A stretch of DNA of 45,722 bases from positions 1 to 45,722 of the forward strand of contig SCTX01000056.1 in NCBI GenBank assembly GCA_004298385.1, in the 5' to 3' direction. Below, piece by piece: positions 36,401 to 44,356 of this stretch. Source of the DNA: Betaproteobacteria bacterium (GTDB lineage: Bacteria > Pseudomonadota > Gammaproteobacteria > Burkholderiales > SG8-39). Position 1 is the stretch's first letter, and each line of letters starts with the position of its first letter. A model generated the notes under the pieces. That model searched no databases. It worked only from the letters and a program-made list of their open reading frames with translations, and had not been told where the DNA came from. The position numbers and the translations under genes were made by a program.

Positions 36401-37030
36401 TCATGCCTTGTCGTGCGTGAGGATTCCATCGAACACGATCGCGGTGATTTGGCGCACGAAGTCTTGGAACGAACCGCGCTTGGGGTCGTACCACTCCACG
36501 GTCCAGTTCAACGCGCCGATCACGAAAAGTCGAATCACCGCCGTGCCGGCGTCTTGGCGTAATTCGCCGCGAGCCAGCGCCGATTCGAACAGCCGATCCC
36601 AATAGTCCGCGTAGGCCCGACGGACAACCCGGTGGCGCTTCTTTGCGCTGGTAGGGATCTGGCCGTAGATGCGAACGTTGGCCGAGGTGAAGTCCCCATG
36701 GTGGAGCATTCCCCAGAGGTGGCCTTCGATGCCCGCCGCGATCCGGTCGCGCCAAGTGGCATCCGCCGGCAGCGACTCCACGCGTTGACGCACGGCGTCA
36801 ATGACGATCTGGATGCCTTTGTCGAGCACTTCTCCGAGTATCTCCTCCTTCGACGCGAAGTGGTAGTAGATACTGCCCGCCTTGATCCCGGCTGCATCGG
36901 CAACCTCACGCAGAGTGGTGGCCGCATAACCGTGGTGTCTGAACAGGCGCGCCGCCTCGAGCAGTACGCGTTCCCGGGTGGCGGACTCCGCGTCGCTGGT
37001 GGCGGCGCCGGGCGGGATCTTCGTTGTCAT
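36401..37030 (-). CDS. TetR-family transcriptional regulator
   Basis: 209 residues. The N-terminal helix-turn-helix is typical: ARLFRHHGYAATTLREVADA followed by GIKAGSIYYHFASKEEIL (about residues 27-66). The C-terminal ligand/dimer domain (TetR_C-like) has no specific identity to me; in this kind of locus such proteins usually respond to an acyl-CoA. It is the only regulator in the window, is encoded ahead of the cassette 2 genes on the same strand, and has a near-match of the CTAACGCTnGTTAG palindrome at its own probable promoter, so autoregulation and control of the two other operator-bearing operons is the simplest model. AtuR of Pseudomonas is a TetR repressor in a comparable cluster. Confidence 0.92.
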   Translation of the reverse strand: MTTKIPPGAATSDAESATRERVLLEAARLFRHHGYAATTLREVADAAGIKAGSIYYHFASKEEILGEVLDKGIQIVIDAVRQRVESLPADATWRDRIAAGIEGHLWGMLHHGDFTSANVRIYGQIPTSAKKRHRVVRRAYADYWDRLFESALARGELRQDAGTAVIRLFVIGALNWTVEWYDPKRGSFQDFVRQITAIVFDGILTHDKA

Positions 37031-37254
37031 TTCGGTCGTTAGTTAGAACCAGGCGAGCGCTGCCGGCAGGGGCGGCGATGACAGGCGCATCCGGGTTGGC
37101 CGGTCCTAACAGATCTGCCGCCAGGGAGGTTCATTTCCGCTGTACCTATTGGCCGATGCTTGAGTCGCTTACCGGTGGCGATGAGCGATTTGCCTTTGAC
37201 ATCAAGATCCATATTGACGCAATGCGGTATAGAGCGCCGCACTTTCTTTGTGAC
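37031..37254 (-). other. Leader of tetR, no gene recognised
   Basis: About 220 nt between the probable promoter and the tetR ATG. Just before the ATG the minus strand reads TTCTAACTAACGACCG, which contains one CTAAC half-site but not a full palindrome; CTAAC also appears near 37115. No Shine-Dalgarno site of good quality lies before the ATG. Frames on either strand are short and unlike known proteins. The stretch is visibly richer in A+T than the surrounding genes. Confidence 0.5.
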
Positions 37255-37283
37255 AGTTTAGCTGTCAAACGGTAGTTAGGCAA
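37255..37283 (-). promoter_or_regulatory. Probable tetR promoter with operator-like site
   Basis: Leftward: -35 TTGCCT (37278-37283), 17-bp spacer, -10 TAAACT (37255-37260). The 14-mer CAAACGGTAGTTAG (37266-37279, plus strand) matches 12 of 14 positions of the operator at 14123 and lies in the spacer, touching the -35. Placement parallels the carboxylase promoter and suggests autorepression. Confidence 0.55.
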
Positions 37284-37383
37284 GGCGCATTTGGCGACAG
37301 GCGCCATTGCCATCGGCTAGGATCGACCGATCAATCCATGACGGTTGACGGCCTGAGCGCAGGATGTGCGAGTGCGGCGGAAT

Positions 37384-37421
37384 CGGACACGGCCGCAGCT
37401 CGATGAGCTCGCCCGCGTCCG
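37384..37421 (-). terminator. Nested hairpin after the triplicated binding-protein genes
   Basis: CGGACACGG (37384-37392) pairs with CCGCGTCCG (37413-37421) with one mismatch, and the enclosed AGCTC-GAT-GAGCT forms an inner stem. It starts 15 nt after the last binding-protein stop and would end transcription of cassette 3 before the tetR promoter. No T-run follows, so termination may need Rho or the hairpin may protect the mRNA end. Confidence 0.5.
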
Positions 37422-37436
37422 TTACTAGGCGTATCG

Positions 37437-38693
37437 CTACGGGTTGGTCTTGGCGAACTCCGCCGATTCCTTTTTGACGACTTCCCAAACAACATCGTCG
37501 TAGGCGGAAAACCAGCCGGTCTGGGGCACCCACTTGGCGCCGTCCCACATGTCGATGCGCGTCTTGCCGCCACCGCCGTGATCCTTGGCCGTCACCGTCA
37601 TCGGCGCCATGAAGCCGTTGGCGTCGAAGTTGCGCAAGCTCTCCAGGCCACGCCGCATGTTGTCAGGGGTCAGCGGCCAGCCATACTGCTTGATCGCCAG
37701 CCGCGCCCCTTCGAAGACGCTGGAATAGATGGCCAGACCGGTGTTGTAGTAGGTGTCGTTGAGATGCTTCCGGTCGCCGCTGCCCTTGCCCTTGTCATAC
37801 AGGTCCTTCAGGATCTGCTGGAGCAGCGGATGGTCCTGACCGCCTGTCACGTTGGTGGCGCGCTTGAGGCCCTTGGCCGCGTCGGCGCCGATGTTGGCGA
37901 TGTCCACTTCGTTGAACCAGTTGACCACGATGTACTTGTGCATCGGGATGCCGTTACGCTTCATCTCGCGCGAGGCGACGACGTTCATGTTGGACAGACT
38001 CCAACTGATGATCCAATCGGGGTTGAAGCGCCGGATCAGGGTCCACGCCGAGGCCTGGTCGTTGCCGGGCAGCGGGTACGGGAACAGTTGCAGCTCGAAG
38101 CCTTCGCGCGCCGCCAGCGTCTTCAGCACCTGGATCGGCTCCTGCCCGAACGGGTAGTCGATGTACAGGAAGGCGACCTTCACGCCCTTCAGCTTGTTGT
38201 TCGATTTGGTCTTGATGTACTGGATGTCGTTGGCCGCCTGGCCCCAGTAGGTCGGCCCGATCGGGAAAATCCACTTGAACACCTCGCCGTCGATCGCATC
38301 GCCGCGGCCGACCAAGGCTTGCAACATCACATTGCCGTCCTTCATCGCGCGCGGCAGCACCGCGCGCGACACCGGCGTGGATAGCAAATCGAAGGTGATC
38401 GCGCCGTCGCGCTTCATCTTTTCGTAGCACTCGATGCCGCGCTGCGGCTCGTTGCCGTGGTCTTGAACCAAGAGCTCGATCGGGTGGCCTTCGATGCCGC
38501 CTTTCTGGTTGAGGATCTGGGCATAGTCGCGCACCGCCTGGACGACCTGCGGCGTGGCGAAGGTGTAGACCTTGCTCAGGTCGTAACAAAGAGCGAACTT
38601 GACCGGCTGCGCCTGTGCTTGGGCCTGCGCGGACAGCACACCGGCCAGCGCCAATCCCAGACCGGCCACAACGGAAAGCAACTTGGATCTCAT
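37437..38693 (-). CDS. Periplasmic substrate-binding protein, tandem copy 3 of 3 (cassette 3)
   Basis: 418 residues. A signal peptide (MRSKLLSVVAGLGLALAGVL, then SAQAQAQAQ with cleavage likely in this Ala-Gln run) precedes a type I periplasmic binding domain starting FALCYDLSKVYTFATPQ and containing IEGHPIELLVQDHGNEPQRG and FPIGPTYWGQAANDIQY. It belongs to the HAAT receptor superfamily but is a different branch from the two binding proteins at 15845 and 27770. AAAGGAGGAG precedes the ATG. The cassette 3 permeases are the likely partners. It is farthest from the permease genes of the three copies and is followed by a strong hairpin. Confidence 0.92.
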   Translation of the reverse strand: MRSKLLSVVAGLGLALAGVLSAQAQAQAQPVKFALCYDLSKVYTFATPQVVQAVRDYAQILNQKGGIEGHPIELLVQDHGNEPQRGIECYEKMKRDGAITFDLLSTPVSRAVLPRAMKDGNVMLQALVGRGDAIDGEVFKWIFPIGPTYWGQAANDIQYIKTKSNNKLKGVKVAFLYIDYPFGQEPIQVLKTLAAREGFELQLFPYPLPGNDQASAWTLIRRFNPDWIISWSLSNMNVVASREMKRNGIPMHKYIVVNWFNEVDIANIGADAAKGLKRATNVTGGQDHPLLQQILKDLYDKGKGSGDRKHLNDTYYNTGLAIYSSVFEGARLAIKQYGWPLTPDNMRRGLESLRNFDANGFMAPMTVTAKDHGGGGKTRIDMWDGAKWVPQTGWFSAYDDVVWEVVKKESAEFAKTNP

Positions 38694-38788
38694 GTGCGTC
38701 TCCTCCTCCTTTAAGTCGTACGGATTGAGATACAGTCCGGAGGGGCACGCCGTACGCTCGTGCCCTGGGACCCGACCGAGGCGTAGCG

Positions 38789-40045
38789 CTACGGGTTGGA
38801 CTTGGCGAACTCCGCCGATTCCTTCTTGGCGACTTCCCAAACGACATCGTCGTAGGCGGAGAACCAGCCGGTCTGGGGCACCCATTTGGCGCCATCCCAC
38901 ATGTCGATGCGCGTCTTGCCGCCACCGCCGTGATCCTTGGCCGTCACCGTTATCGGCGCGGTGAGGCCGTTGGCGTCGAAGTTGCGGATGCTCTCCAGGC
39001 CGCGCCGCATCTTGTCGGGCGTCAGCGGCGAGCCATATTGCTTGATCGCCAGCCGCGCCCCTTCGAAGACGCTGGAATAGATGGCCAGACCGGTGTTGTA
39101 GTAGATGTCGTTGAGATGCTTGCGGTCGCCGCTGCCCTTGCCCTTGTCATACAGCTCCTTCAGAATTTGCTGGATCAGCGGATGGTTCTGGCCGCCGATC
39201 ACGTTGGAGCCGCGCTTGAGGCCCTTGGCCGCTTCGAAGCCGATGTTGGCGAGGTCCACTTCGTTGAGCCAGTTGACCGAAATGTACTTGTCCATCGGAA
39301 TGCCGTTGCGTTTCATCTCGCGCGAGGCGACGACGTGCATCGACGAGAAGCCCCAGTTGATGATCCAATCGGGTTTGAAGCGGCGGATCAGAGACCACGC
39401 CGAGGCCTGGTCGTTGCCGGGCAGCGGGTACGGGAACAGTTGCAGCTCGAAGCCCTCGCGCGCCGCCAGCGTCTTCAGCACCGGGATCGGCTCCTGCCCG
39501 AACGGGTAGTCGATGTACAGGAAGGCGACCTTCACGCCTTTCAGGTTGTTTTTCGATTTGGTCTTGATGTAGTGGATGTCGTTGACCGCCTGGCCCCAGT
39601 AGGTCGGCCCGATCGGAAAGATCCACTTGAATACCTCGCCGTCGATCGCATCGCCGCGGCCGACCAAGGATTGCATCATCACATTGCCGTCCTTCATCGC
39701 GCGCGGCAGCACCGCGCGCGACACCGGCGTGGACAGCAAATCGAAGGTGATCGCGCCCTCGCGCTTGGTCTTTTCGTAGCACTCGATGCCGCGCTGCGGC
39801 TCGTTGCCGTGGTCCTGAACCAACATCTCGATCGGATGGCCTTCGATGCCGCCCTTCTGGTTGAGGATCTGCGCATAGTCGCGCGCGGCCTGGGCGATCT
39901 GCGGCGTGATGAAACTGTAGACCTTGCTCAGGTCGATGCAAAGAGCGAACTTGATCGGCTGCGCCTGCGCCTGGGCCTGTGCAGATAACACGCCGGCCAA
40001 AACCAATCCCAGACCGGCCGCAACGGAAAGCAACTTGGATCTCAT
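38789..40045 (-). CDS. Periplasmic substrate-binding protein, tandem copy 2 of 3 (cassette 3)
   Basis: 418 residues, the same length and domain order as its two neighbours, with scattered substitutions. Examples: FALCIDLSKVYSFITPQIAQ here against FALCYDLSKVYTFATPQVVQ in the next copy, and NWGFSSMHVVASREM against SWSLSNMNVVASREM. Several differences fall in loops facing the solute cleft in this fold, which could alter specificity, but that is inference. The Cys-to-Ile context CID is specific to this copy. It has its own ribosome binding site (AGAGGAGACAC). Confidence 0.92.
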   Translation of the reverse strand: MRSKLLSVAAGLGLVLAGVLSAQAQAQAQPIKFALCIDLSKVYSFITPQIAQAARDYAQILNQKGGIEGHPIEMLVQDHGNEPQRGIECYEKTKREGAITFDLLSTPVSRAVLPRAMKDGNVMMQSLVGRGDAIDGEVFKWIFPIGPTYWGQAVNDIHYIKTKSKNNLKGVKVAFLYIDYPFGQEPIPVLKTLAAREGFELQLFPYPLPGNDQASAWSLIRRFKPDWIINWGFSSMHVVASREMKRNGIPMDKYISVNWLNEVDLANIGFEAAKGLKRGSNVIGGQNHPLIQQILKELYDKGKGSGDRKHLNDIYYNTGLAIYSSVFEGARLAIKQYGSPLTPDKMRRGLESIRNFDANGLTAPITVTAKDHGGGGKTRIDMWDGAKWVPQTGWFSAYDDVVWEVAKKESAEFAKSNP

Positions 40046-40137
40046 GTGTGTCTCCTCTCTTAAGTCGTACGGGGTGAAATGCAGTCCGGAGGGGCACGCC
40101 GTACAGTCGTGCCCTGGGACCTGATGGAGGCGTGTCG

Positions 40138-41394
40138 CTACGGCGTGGATTTAGCGAACTCCGCTGAATCCTTCTTGACGGCTTCCCAGACGAGGTCGTC
40201 GTAGGCGGAAAACCAGCCGGTCTGGGGCACCCATTTGGCGCCGTCCCACATGTCGATGCGCGTCTTGCCGCCACCGCCGTGATCCTTGGCCGTCACCGTC
40301 ATCGGCGCCATGAGGCCGTTGGCGTCGAAGTTGCGAATGCTCTCCATGCCGCGCCGCATCTTGTCGGGTGTCAGCGGCCAGCCATCCTGCTTGATCGCCA
40401 GTCGCGCTCCTTCGAAGACGCTGGAATAGATGGCCAAACCCATGTTGTAGTAGATGTCGTTGAGATGCTTGCGCTCGCCGCTGCCCTTGCCCTTGTCATA
40501 CAGGTCCTTCAGAATCTGCCGGATCAGCGGATGGCCCTGGCCGCCCACCACGTTGGTGTTGCGCTTGAGGCCCTTGGCCGTGTCGGCGCCGATGTTGGCG
40601 AGATCCACTTCGTTGAACCAGTTGACCGCGATGTACTTGTCCATCGGGATGCCGTTGCGCTTCATTTCGCGCGAGGCAACGACGTGCATGTTGGACAGAC
40701 TCCAACTGATGATCCAATCGGGTTTGAAGCGGCGCATCAGAGTCCACGCCGAGGCCTGGTCGTTGCCGGGCAGCGGGTACGGGAACAGTTGCAGGTCGAA
40801 GCCTTCGCGCGCCGCCAGCGTCTTCAGAATCGAGATCGGCTCCTGCCCGAACGGGTAGTCGATGTACAGGAAGGCGACCTTCACGCCCTTCAGCTTGTTG
40901 TTCGACTTGGTCTTGATGTACTGGATGTCGTTGACCGCCTGGCCCCAGTAGGTCGGCCCGATCGGGAAGATCCACTTGAACACCTCGCCGTCGACCGCAT
41001 CGCCGCGGCCATGGAAGGCTTGTATCATCACATTGCCGTCTTTCATCGCGCGCGGCAGCACCGCCTTGGACACCGGCGTGGAAAAGAAGTCGAAGACGAT
41101 CGCGCCGTCGCGCTTCATTTTTTCGTAGCATTCGATGCCGCGCTGCGGCTCGTTGCCATGGTCCTGAACCAAAATCTCGATCGGATGGCCTTCGATGCCG
41201 CCCTTCTGGTTGAGGATCTGCGCGTAGTCGCGCACCGCCTGGGAGACCTGCGGCGAGATGAACGTGTAGGCCTTGCTCAGGTCGTAACAAAGAGCGAACT
41301 TGACCGGCTGGGCCTGCGCCTGGGCCTGCGCGGACAGCACGCTGGCCAGAGCCAATCCCAGACTGGCCGCAACGTAAAGCAACTTGGATTTCAT
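40138..41394 (-). CDS. Periplasmic substrate-binding protein, tandem copy 1 of 3 (cassette 3)
   Basis: 418 residues, first of the three copies in transcription order, 130 bp after livF. Signal peptide MKSKLLYVAASLGLALASVL, then the shared Ala-Gln run. Distinguishing features are FISPQVSQAVRDYA, VFDFFSTPVSKAVLP and IQAFHGRGDAVDG where the other copies have TFDLLSTPVSRAVLP and LVGRGDAIDG. The His in FHGRGDA and the Phe pair lie in a region that is otherwise strictly conserved among the copies, so this copy may bind a different ligand. The intergenic stretches flanking it are also duplicated. Confidence 0.92.
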   Translation of the reverse strand: MKSKLLYVAASLGLALASVLSAQAQAQAQPVKFALCYDLSKAYTFISPQVSQAVRDYAQILNQKGGIEGHPIEILVQDHGNEPQRGIECYEKMKRDGAIVFDFFSTPVSKAVLPRAMKDGNVMIQAFHGRGDAVDGEVFKWIFPIGPTYWGQAVNDIQYIKTKSNNKLKGVKVAFLYIDYPFGQEPISILKTLAAREGFDLQLFPYPLPGNDQASAWTLMRRFKPDWIISWSLSNMHVVASREMKRNGIPMDKYIAVNWFNEVDLANIGADTAKGLKRNTNVVGGQGHPLIRQILKDLYDKGKGSGERKHLNDIYYNMGLAIYSSVFEGARLAIKQDGWPLTPDKMRRGMESIRNFDANGLMAPMTVTAKDHGGGGKTRIDMWDGAKWVPQTGWFSAYDDLVWEAVKKDSAEFAKSTP

Positions 41395-41524
41395 GTGTGT
41401 CTCCTCTTTTAAGTCGTACGGGTTGAAATGCAGTACGGAAGTGTACGCCGTAAGCTTATCCCCTGGGCCTAAGGCCGGAGTGCGAGGCGACTCGGACAGG
41501 GTCCATGGCTACGCGAAGCCTGTT

Positions 41525-42379
41525 TCAGGTCAGCCAGCGCTTGCGCCGGCGGTAGTGCTTGACGTCGCGAAACTCATGTCCCTTGGCGCCGCCGAGGTAG
41601 AATTCCTGGATGTCGGGGTTCTGCTTCATCGCCTCGGCGCTGTCGTGCATCACGACGCGGCCTCTTTCCATGAGATAGCCGTGCGACACGACTTCCAGCG
41701 CGGCGATCGCGTTCTGTTCCACCAGCAGCACCGATAGACCTTCCTCCTTGTTGATGCGCCGGACGATGTCGAAAATCTCGGCCACGAGAAAGGGGGCCAG
41801 CCCGAGGCTGGGTTCGTCGAGCATCAGCAGCTTGGGCTGGGTCATCAGGGCGCGGCCGATCGCCAGCATCTGCTGTTCGCCGCCCGACAGATAACCCGAC
41901 TGCGCGGTACGCCGCTCGTGCAAGCGCGGGAAGTAGGCGTAGACCCTGTCCTTGTTGCGCGCCATGTCCTGGCGGCTGCCGCGCACCGCCGACGCGGCAA
42001 TCAGGTTCTCGTCGGGCGTGAGGTGCTCGAACACGCGCCGGCCTTCGAGCACCTGCGCGATCCCCAGCTTGACGCGGCGCTGCGGCGCCAGCGCGTCGAT
42101 GTTGTGGCCCATGAAGTGAACCTCGCCGCGGGTCACCAGGCCGCGTTCGGCGCGCAGCAGGCCGCTGATCGACTTCAGCGTTGTGCTCTTGCCGGCGCCG
42201 TTGGCGCCGAGCAGCGCCACCATGCCGCCTTGCGGCACCTCGATCGACACGCCCTTGATCGCCAGTGAAACATGGTCGTAGATCACCTCGACGTTGTTCA
42301 GCGACAGCACCGGCGCCGCGGTTGCAGCCGGGCTGGGCGCCGCGGTCGCGGCCGGGGAGGGTAATGGAGCGGTTTGCAT
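41525..42379 (-). CDS. LivF-type ABC transporter ATPase with basic C-terminal tail (cassette 3)
   Basis: 284 residues from ATG 42379. Walker A GANGAGKST, signature YLSGGEQQM, Walker B LLMLDEPSLGLAP. After EFYLGG the extra tail ends KHYRRRKRWLT, the third occurrence of this tail in the window. The N-terminus holds an exact repeat PSPAATAA-PSPAATAA (24-nt direct repeat), a flexible leader absent from the other two LivF proteins. The alternative ATG at 42403 would overlap livM by 14 bp and lacks a ribosome binding site; the chosen one is 10 bp after the livM stop with only a weak site. Confidence 0.9.
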   Translation of the reverse strand: MQTAPLPSPAATAAPSPAATAAPVLSLNNVEVIYDHVSLAIKGVSIEVPQGGMVALLGANGAGKSTTLKSISGLLRAERGLVTRGEVHFMGHNIDALAPQRRVKLGIAQVLEGRRVFEHLTPDENLIAASAVRGSRQDMARNKDRVYAYFPRLHERRTAQSGYLSGGEQQMLAIGRALMTQPKLLMLDEPSLGLAPFLVAEIFDIVRRINKEEGLSVLLVEQNAIAALEVVSHGYLMERGRVVMHDSAEAMKQNPDIQEFYLGGAKGHEFRDVKHYRRRKRWLT

Positions 42380-42389
42380 GGCGTGGGAG

Positions 42390-43463
42390 TCACTTGCGGG
42401 CATAGCCGAAGGGCCAGACCAGCAGATAATTGCGCAGATTATTGTACATCTTGCCCAGGCCCATCGGTTCGACCAGCAGGAAGACAATGATCAGCGCGCC
42501 ATACACCGCATGCGGGATGTGCGCCAGCGCCTCTACGCCGAGCGCGGCCCCCATGAGCTGCGCCACCCAGGCGATCAAGCTGTTCATCAGGCCGGGCATC
42601 AACAGAATGAATGCGGCGCCGAAGTAACTGCCGATGATGCTGCCCAGCCCGCCGACGATGACCATCGCCAGCAATTCGATCGACACGTTGACCGCAAACT
42701 GCTCCGGTGTCGCCGCCCGGTAGAAGGTGAAGATCAGGATTGCGCCGCTGATGCCGCCGATGAAGGACGAGGTGGCAAACGCCACCAGCTTGTAGTACAG
42801 GCTGTGCACGCCGATGACCGCCGCGGCGAAGTCCTTTTCGCGCACCGCGACGAGCGCGCGGCCGAGCGCGGTGCGGCGCAGATTGAGCATGAACACGGTG
42901 ACGATCAGGCACCAGCCCAGCGCCACGTAATACAAGGCGATCTCCGAGGTGACGGCCTGGCCGAGCAAGCGCATCCCCGGCGCCTGCAGCGTCGCCTGGG
43001 TACCGCCGCTGATGGCCGGCACGTGGGAGATCACCCAGTCCATCACGTATTGCAGCGCCAGCGTGCTGAGCGCCAGATACAGGCCCTTCACGCGCAGCGC
43101 CGCGAAAGCGAAAACGACGCCGATCACGCTGGCCATCAGGCCGCCCAGCACTACCGCAATCTCCCACGGAATGCCGTTGCGCGCGCCGTGCACCGCGGTG
43201 TAGGCGCCGATGCCCATGATGGCGGCGTAGCCGAAGTGGAACTGCCCGGCCCAGCCCAGGATCAGGTTCAGACCGAGCGCAGCGGAAGTCCAAACCAGCC
43301 ACGGCAGGACGTTGGTGCTCAGCAGCAGCGAACTCATGGTGAACGGCGCGCTCAGCGCCAGCAGCAGCAGGATGATGATCATCCAGCGGTCCGCCGGCAG
43401 CGGGAACAGCGCGCGGTTCGTGGCGTAGTCGGTGTGAAAAATGCCGGCTTGGCGGAACAGCAT
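42390..43463 (-). CDS. LivM-type ABC transporter permease (cassette 3)
   Basis: 357 residues, multi-pass inner-membrane permease: GWAGQFHFGYAAIMGIGAYTA, the contact loop RRTALGRALVAVREKDFAAA, and IVGGLGSIIGSYFGAAF. The ending (GKMYNNLRNYLLVWPFGYARK) differs from the HRWNIVK endings of the other two LivM proteins, and the residues lining the GWAGQFHFG segment differ too, in keeping with a separate branch of importer and a different binding protein. It lies 3 bp after livH. Confidence 0.93.
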   Translation of the reverse strand: MLFRQAGIFHTDYATNRALFPLPADRWMIIILLLLALSAPFTMSSLLLSTNVLPWLVWTSAALGLNLILGWAGQFHFGYAAIMGIGAYTAVHGARNGIPWEIAVVLGGLMASVIGVVFAFAALRVKGLYLALSTLALQYVMDWVISHVPAISGGTQATLQAPGMRLLGQAVTSEIALYYVALGWCLIVTVFMLNLRRTALGRALVAVREKDFAAAVIGVHSLYYKLVAFATSSFIGGISGAILIFTFYRAATPEQFAVNVSIELLAMVIVGGLGSIIGSYFGAAFILLMPGLMNSLIAWVAQLMGAALGVEALAHIPHAVYGALIIVFLLVEPMGLGKMYNNLRNYLLVWPFGYARK

Positions 43464-43466
43464 GGC

Positions 43467-44354
43467 TTAGATCCTCTCGATATCATGCCGGCCGAACAGG
43501 CCGTGCGGCCGGATCAGGATGGTCAGGATCAGCGTCATGGCAATCACTAGATCGCGGCTGCCGCCGCCGACCAGCGGATCCAGGTAGCCCGATGCCACGC
43601 CCTCGAAAATGCCGAGCAGCAGGCCGGCCAGGATGGCGCCGCCGATGCTGTCCAGCCCCCCGAGCACGGCGACGGCCACGCCCTTGAGCAGCAGCAGCGC
43701 CAGCGACTGGTCCACCCCCTGCACCGATCCCCACAGCACGCCGGCGGTGGTGGCCACCACCGAGGACAGTGCCCAGGACAGCGCCACCCCGCGCTCGACC
43801 GAAATACCCACCGACCAGGACGCGGTGTAGTCGTCGGAGATGGCGCGCAGCACGATGCCCATGCGGGTGCGGAAGAACAGCAGGAAGAGCACAAACAGCG
43901 CAATGGCCACCACGGCGCCCACCACGTAGGTGCGGTTCAGCAGCAGCGGCCCCAGGAACAGCGGCGTGTCGCTGATGCCGAGTTGCATCGGTCGGTTGGT
44001 TCCGCCCCAGATGGTCATCGAGGTAGCGCGCACGAAGATGTCCAGTCCCAGTGTCATCATCAGGATCATGATGATCGGCCGTCCGGCCAGCCGGCGCAGC
44101 GCCACTCGCTCGATGCCCACGCCGACCAGGAACATCGTCGCCAGCGCCAGCGGAATCGCCACCCACAGGGGCGCGCCGAAGCCGCCGGCGATGGCCAGCA
44201 CCACGTAGCCGCCGAGCATCGTCATCGCACCCTGGGCCAGGTTGGGCACCGCGGAAGACTTGTAGATCAGCACGATCCCCATGGCGACCAGCGAATACAT
44301 CAGTCCGGTCATGGCGCCGTTGATAGCCAACTCGCCGAACAGCGTCAGATCCAT
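43467..44354 (-). CDS. LivH-type ABC transporter permease (cassette 3)
   Basis: 295 residues. LivH features: GLMYSLVAMGIVLIYKSSAV, NLAQGAMTMLGGYVV, the contact loop AISDDYTASWSVGISVERG, GLDSIGGAILAGLLLGI, and the ending IRPHGLFGRHDIERI. The string NLAQG replaces the NFAQGE of cassettes 1 and 2. It starts 2 bp after the synthetase stop, so the synthetase-livH junction is again close to overlapping. Confidence 0.93.
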   Translation of the reverse strand: MDLTLFGELAINGAMTGLMYSLVAMGIVLIYKSSAVPNLAQGAMTMLGGYVVLAIAGGFGAPLWVAIPLALATMFLVGVGIERVALRRLAGRPIIMILMMTLGLDIFVRATSMTIWGGTNRPMQLGISDTPLFLGPLLLNRTYVVGAVVAIALFVLFLLFFRTRMGIVLRAISDDYTASWSVGISVERGVALSWALSSVVATTAGVLWGSVQGVDQSLALLLLKGVAVAVLGGLDSIGGAILAGLLLGIFEGVASGYLDPLVGGGSRDLVIAMTLILTILIRPHGLFGRHDIERI

Positions 44355-44356
44355 GA

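Larger units (their letters stand above)
37437..41460 (-). repeat. Three tandem ~1350-bp units, each a binding-protein gene plus upstream spacer
   Basis: The gene starts lie at 41394, 40045 and 38693, giving unit lengths of 1349 and 1352 bp. The spacers are homologous too: each holds TTAAGTCGTACGG, a block like CAGTCCGGAGGGGCACGCCG, and TCGTGCCCTGGG. GTCGTACGG near the gene and CCGTAC...TCGTGC beyond form an inverted repeat, so each message junction may fold. Duplication thus included the spacer. The spacer next to livF is the most diverged. Confidence 0.9.

Noticed and set aside
36266-36562. Plus-strand frame starting in the gap before tetR
   Set aside because: Runs into the tetR gene on the opposite strand, has no ribosome site and no recognisable domain.
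37024-37275. Small plus-strand gene in the tetR upstream region
   Set aside because: No ribosome site, unlike any known protein, and it overlaps the probable tetR promoter.
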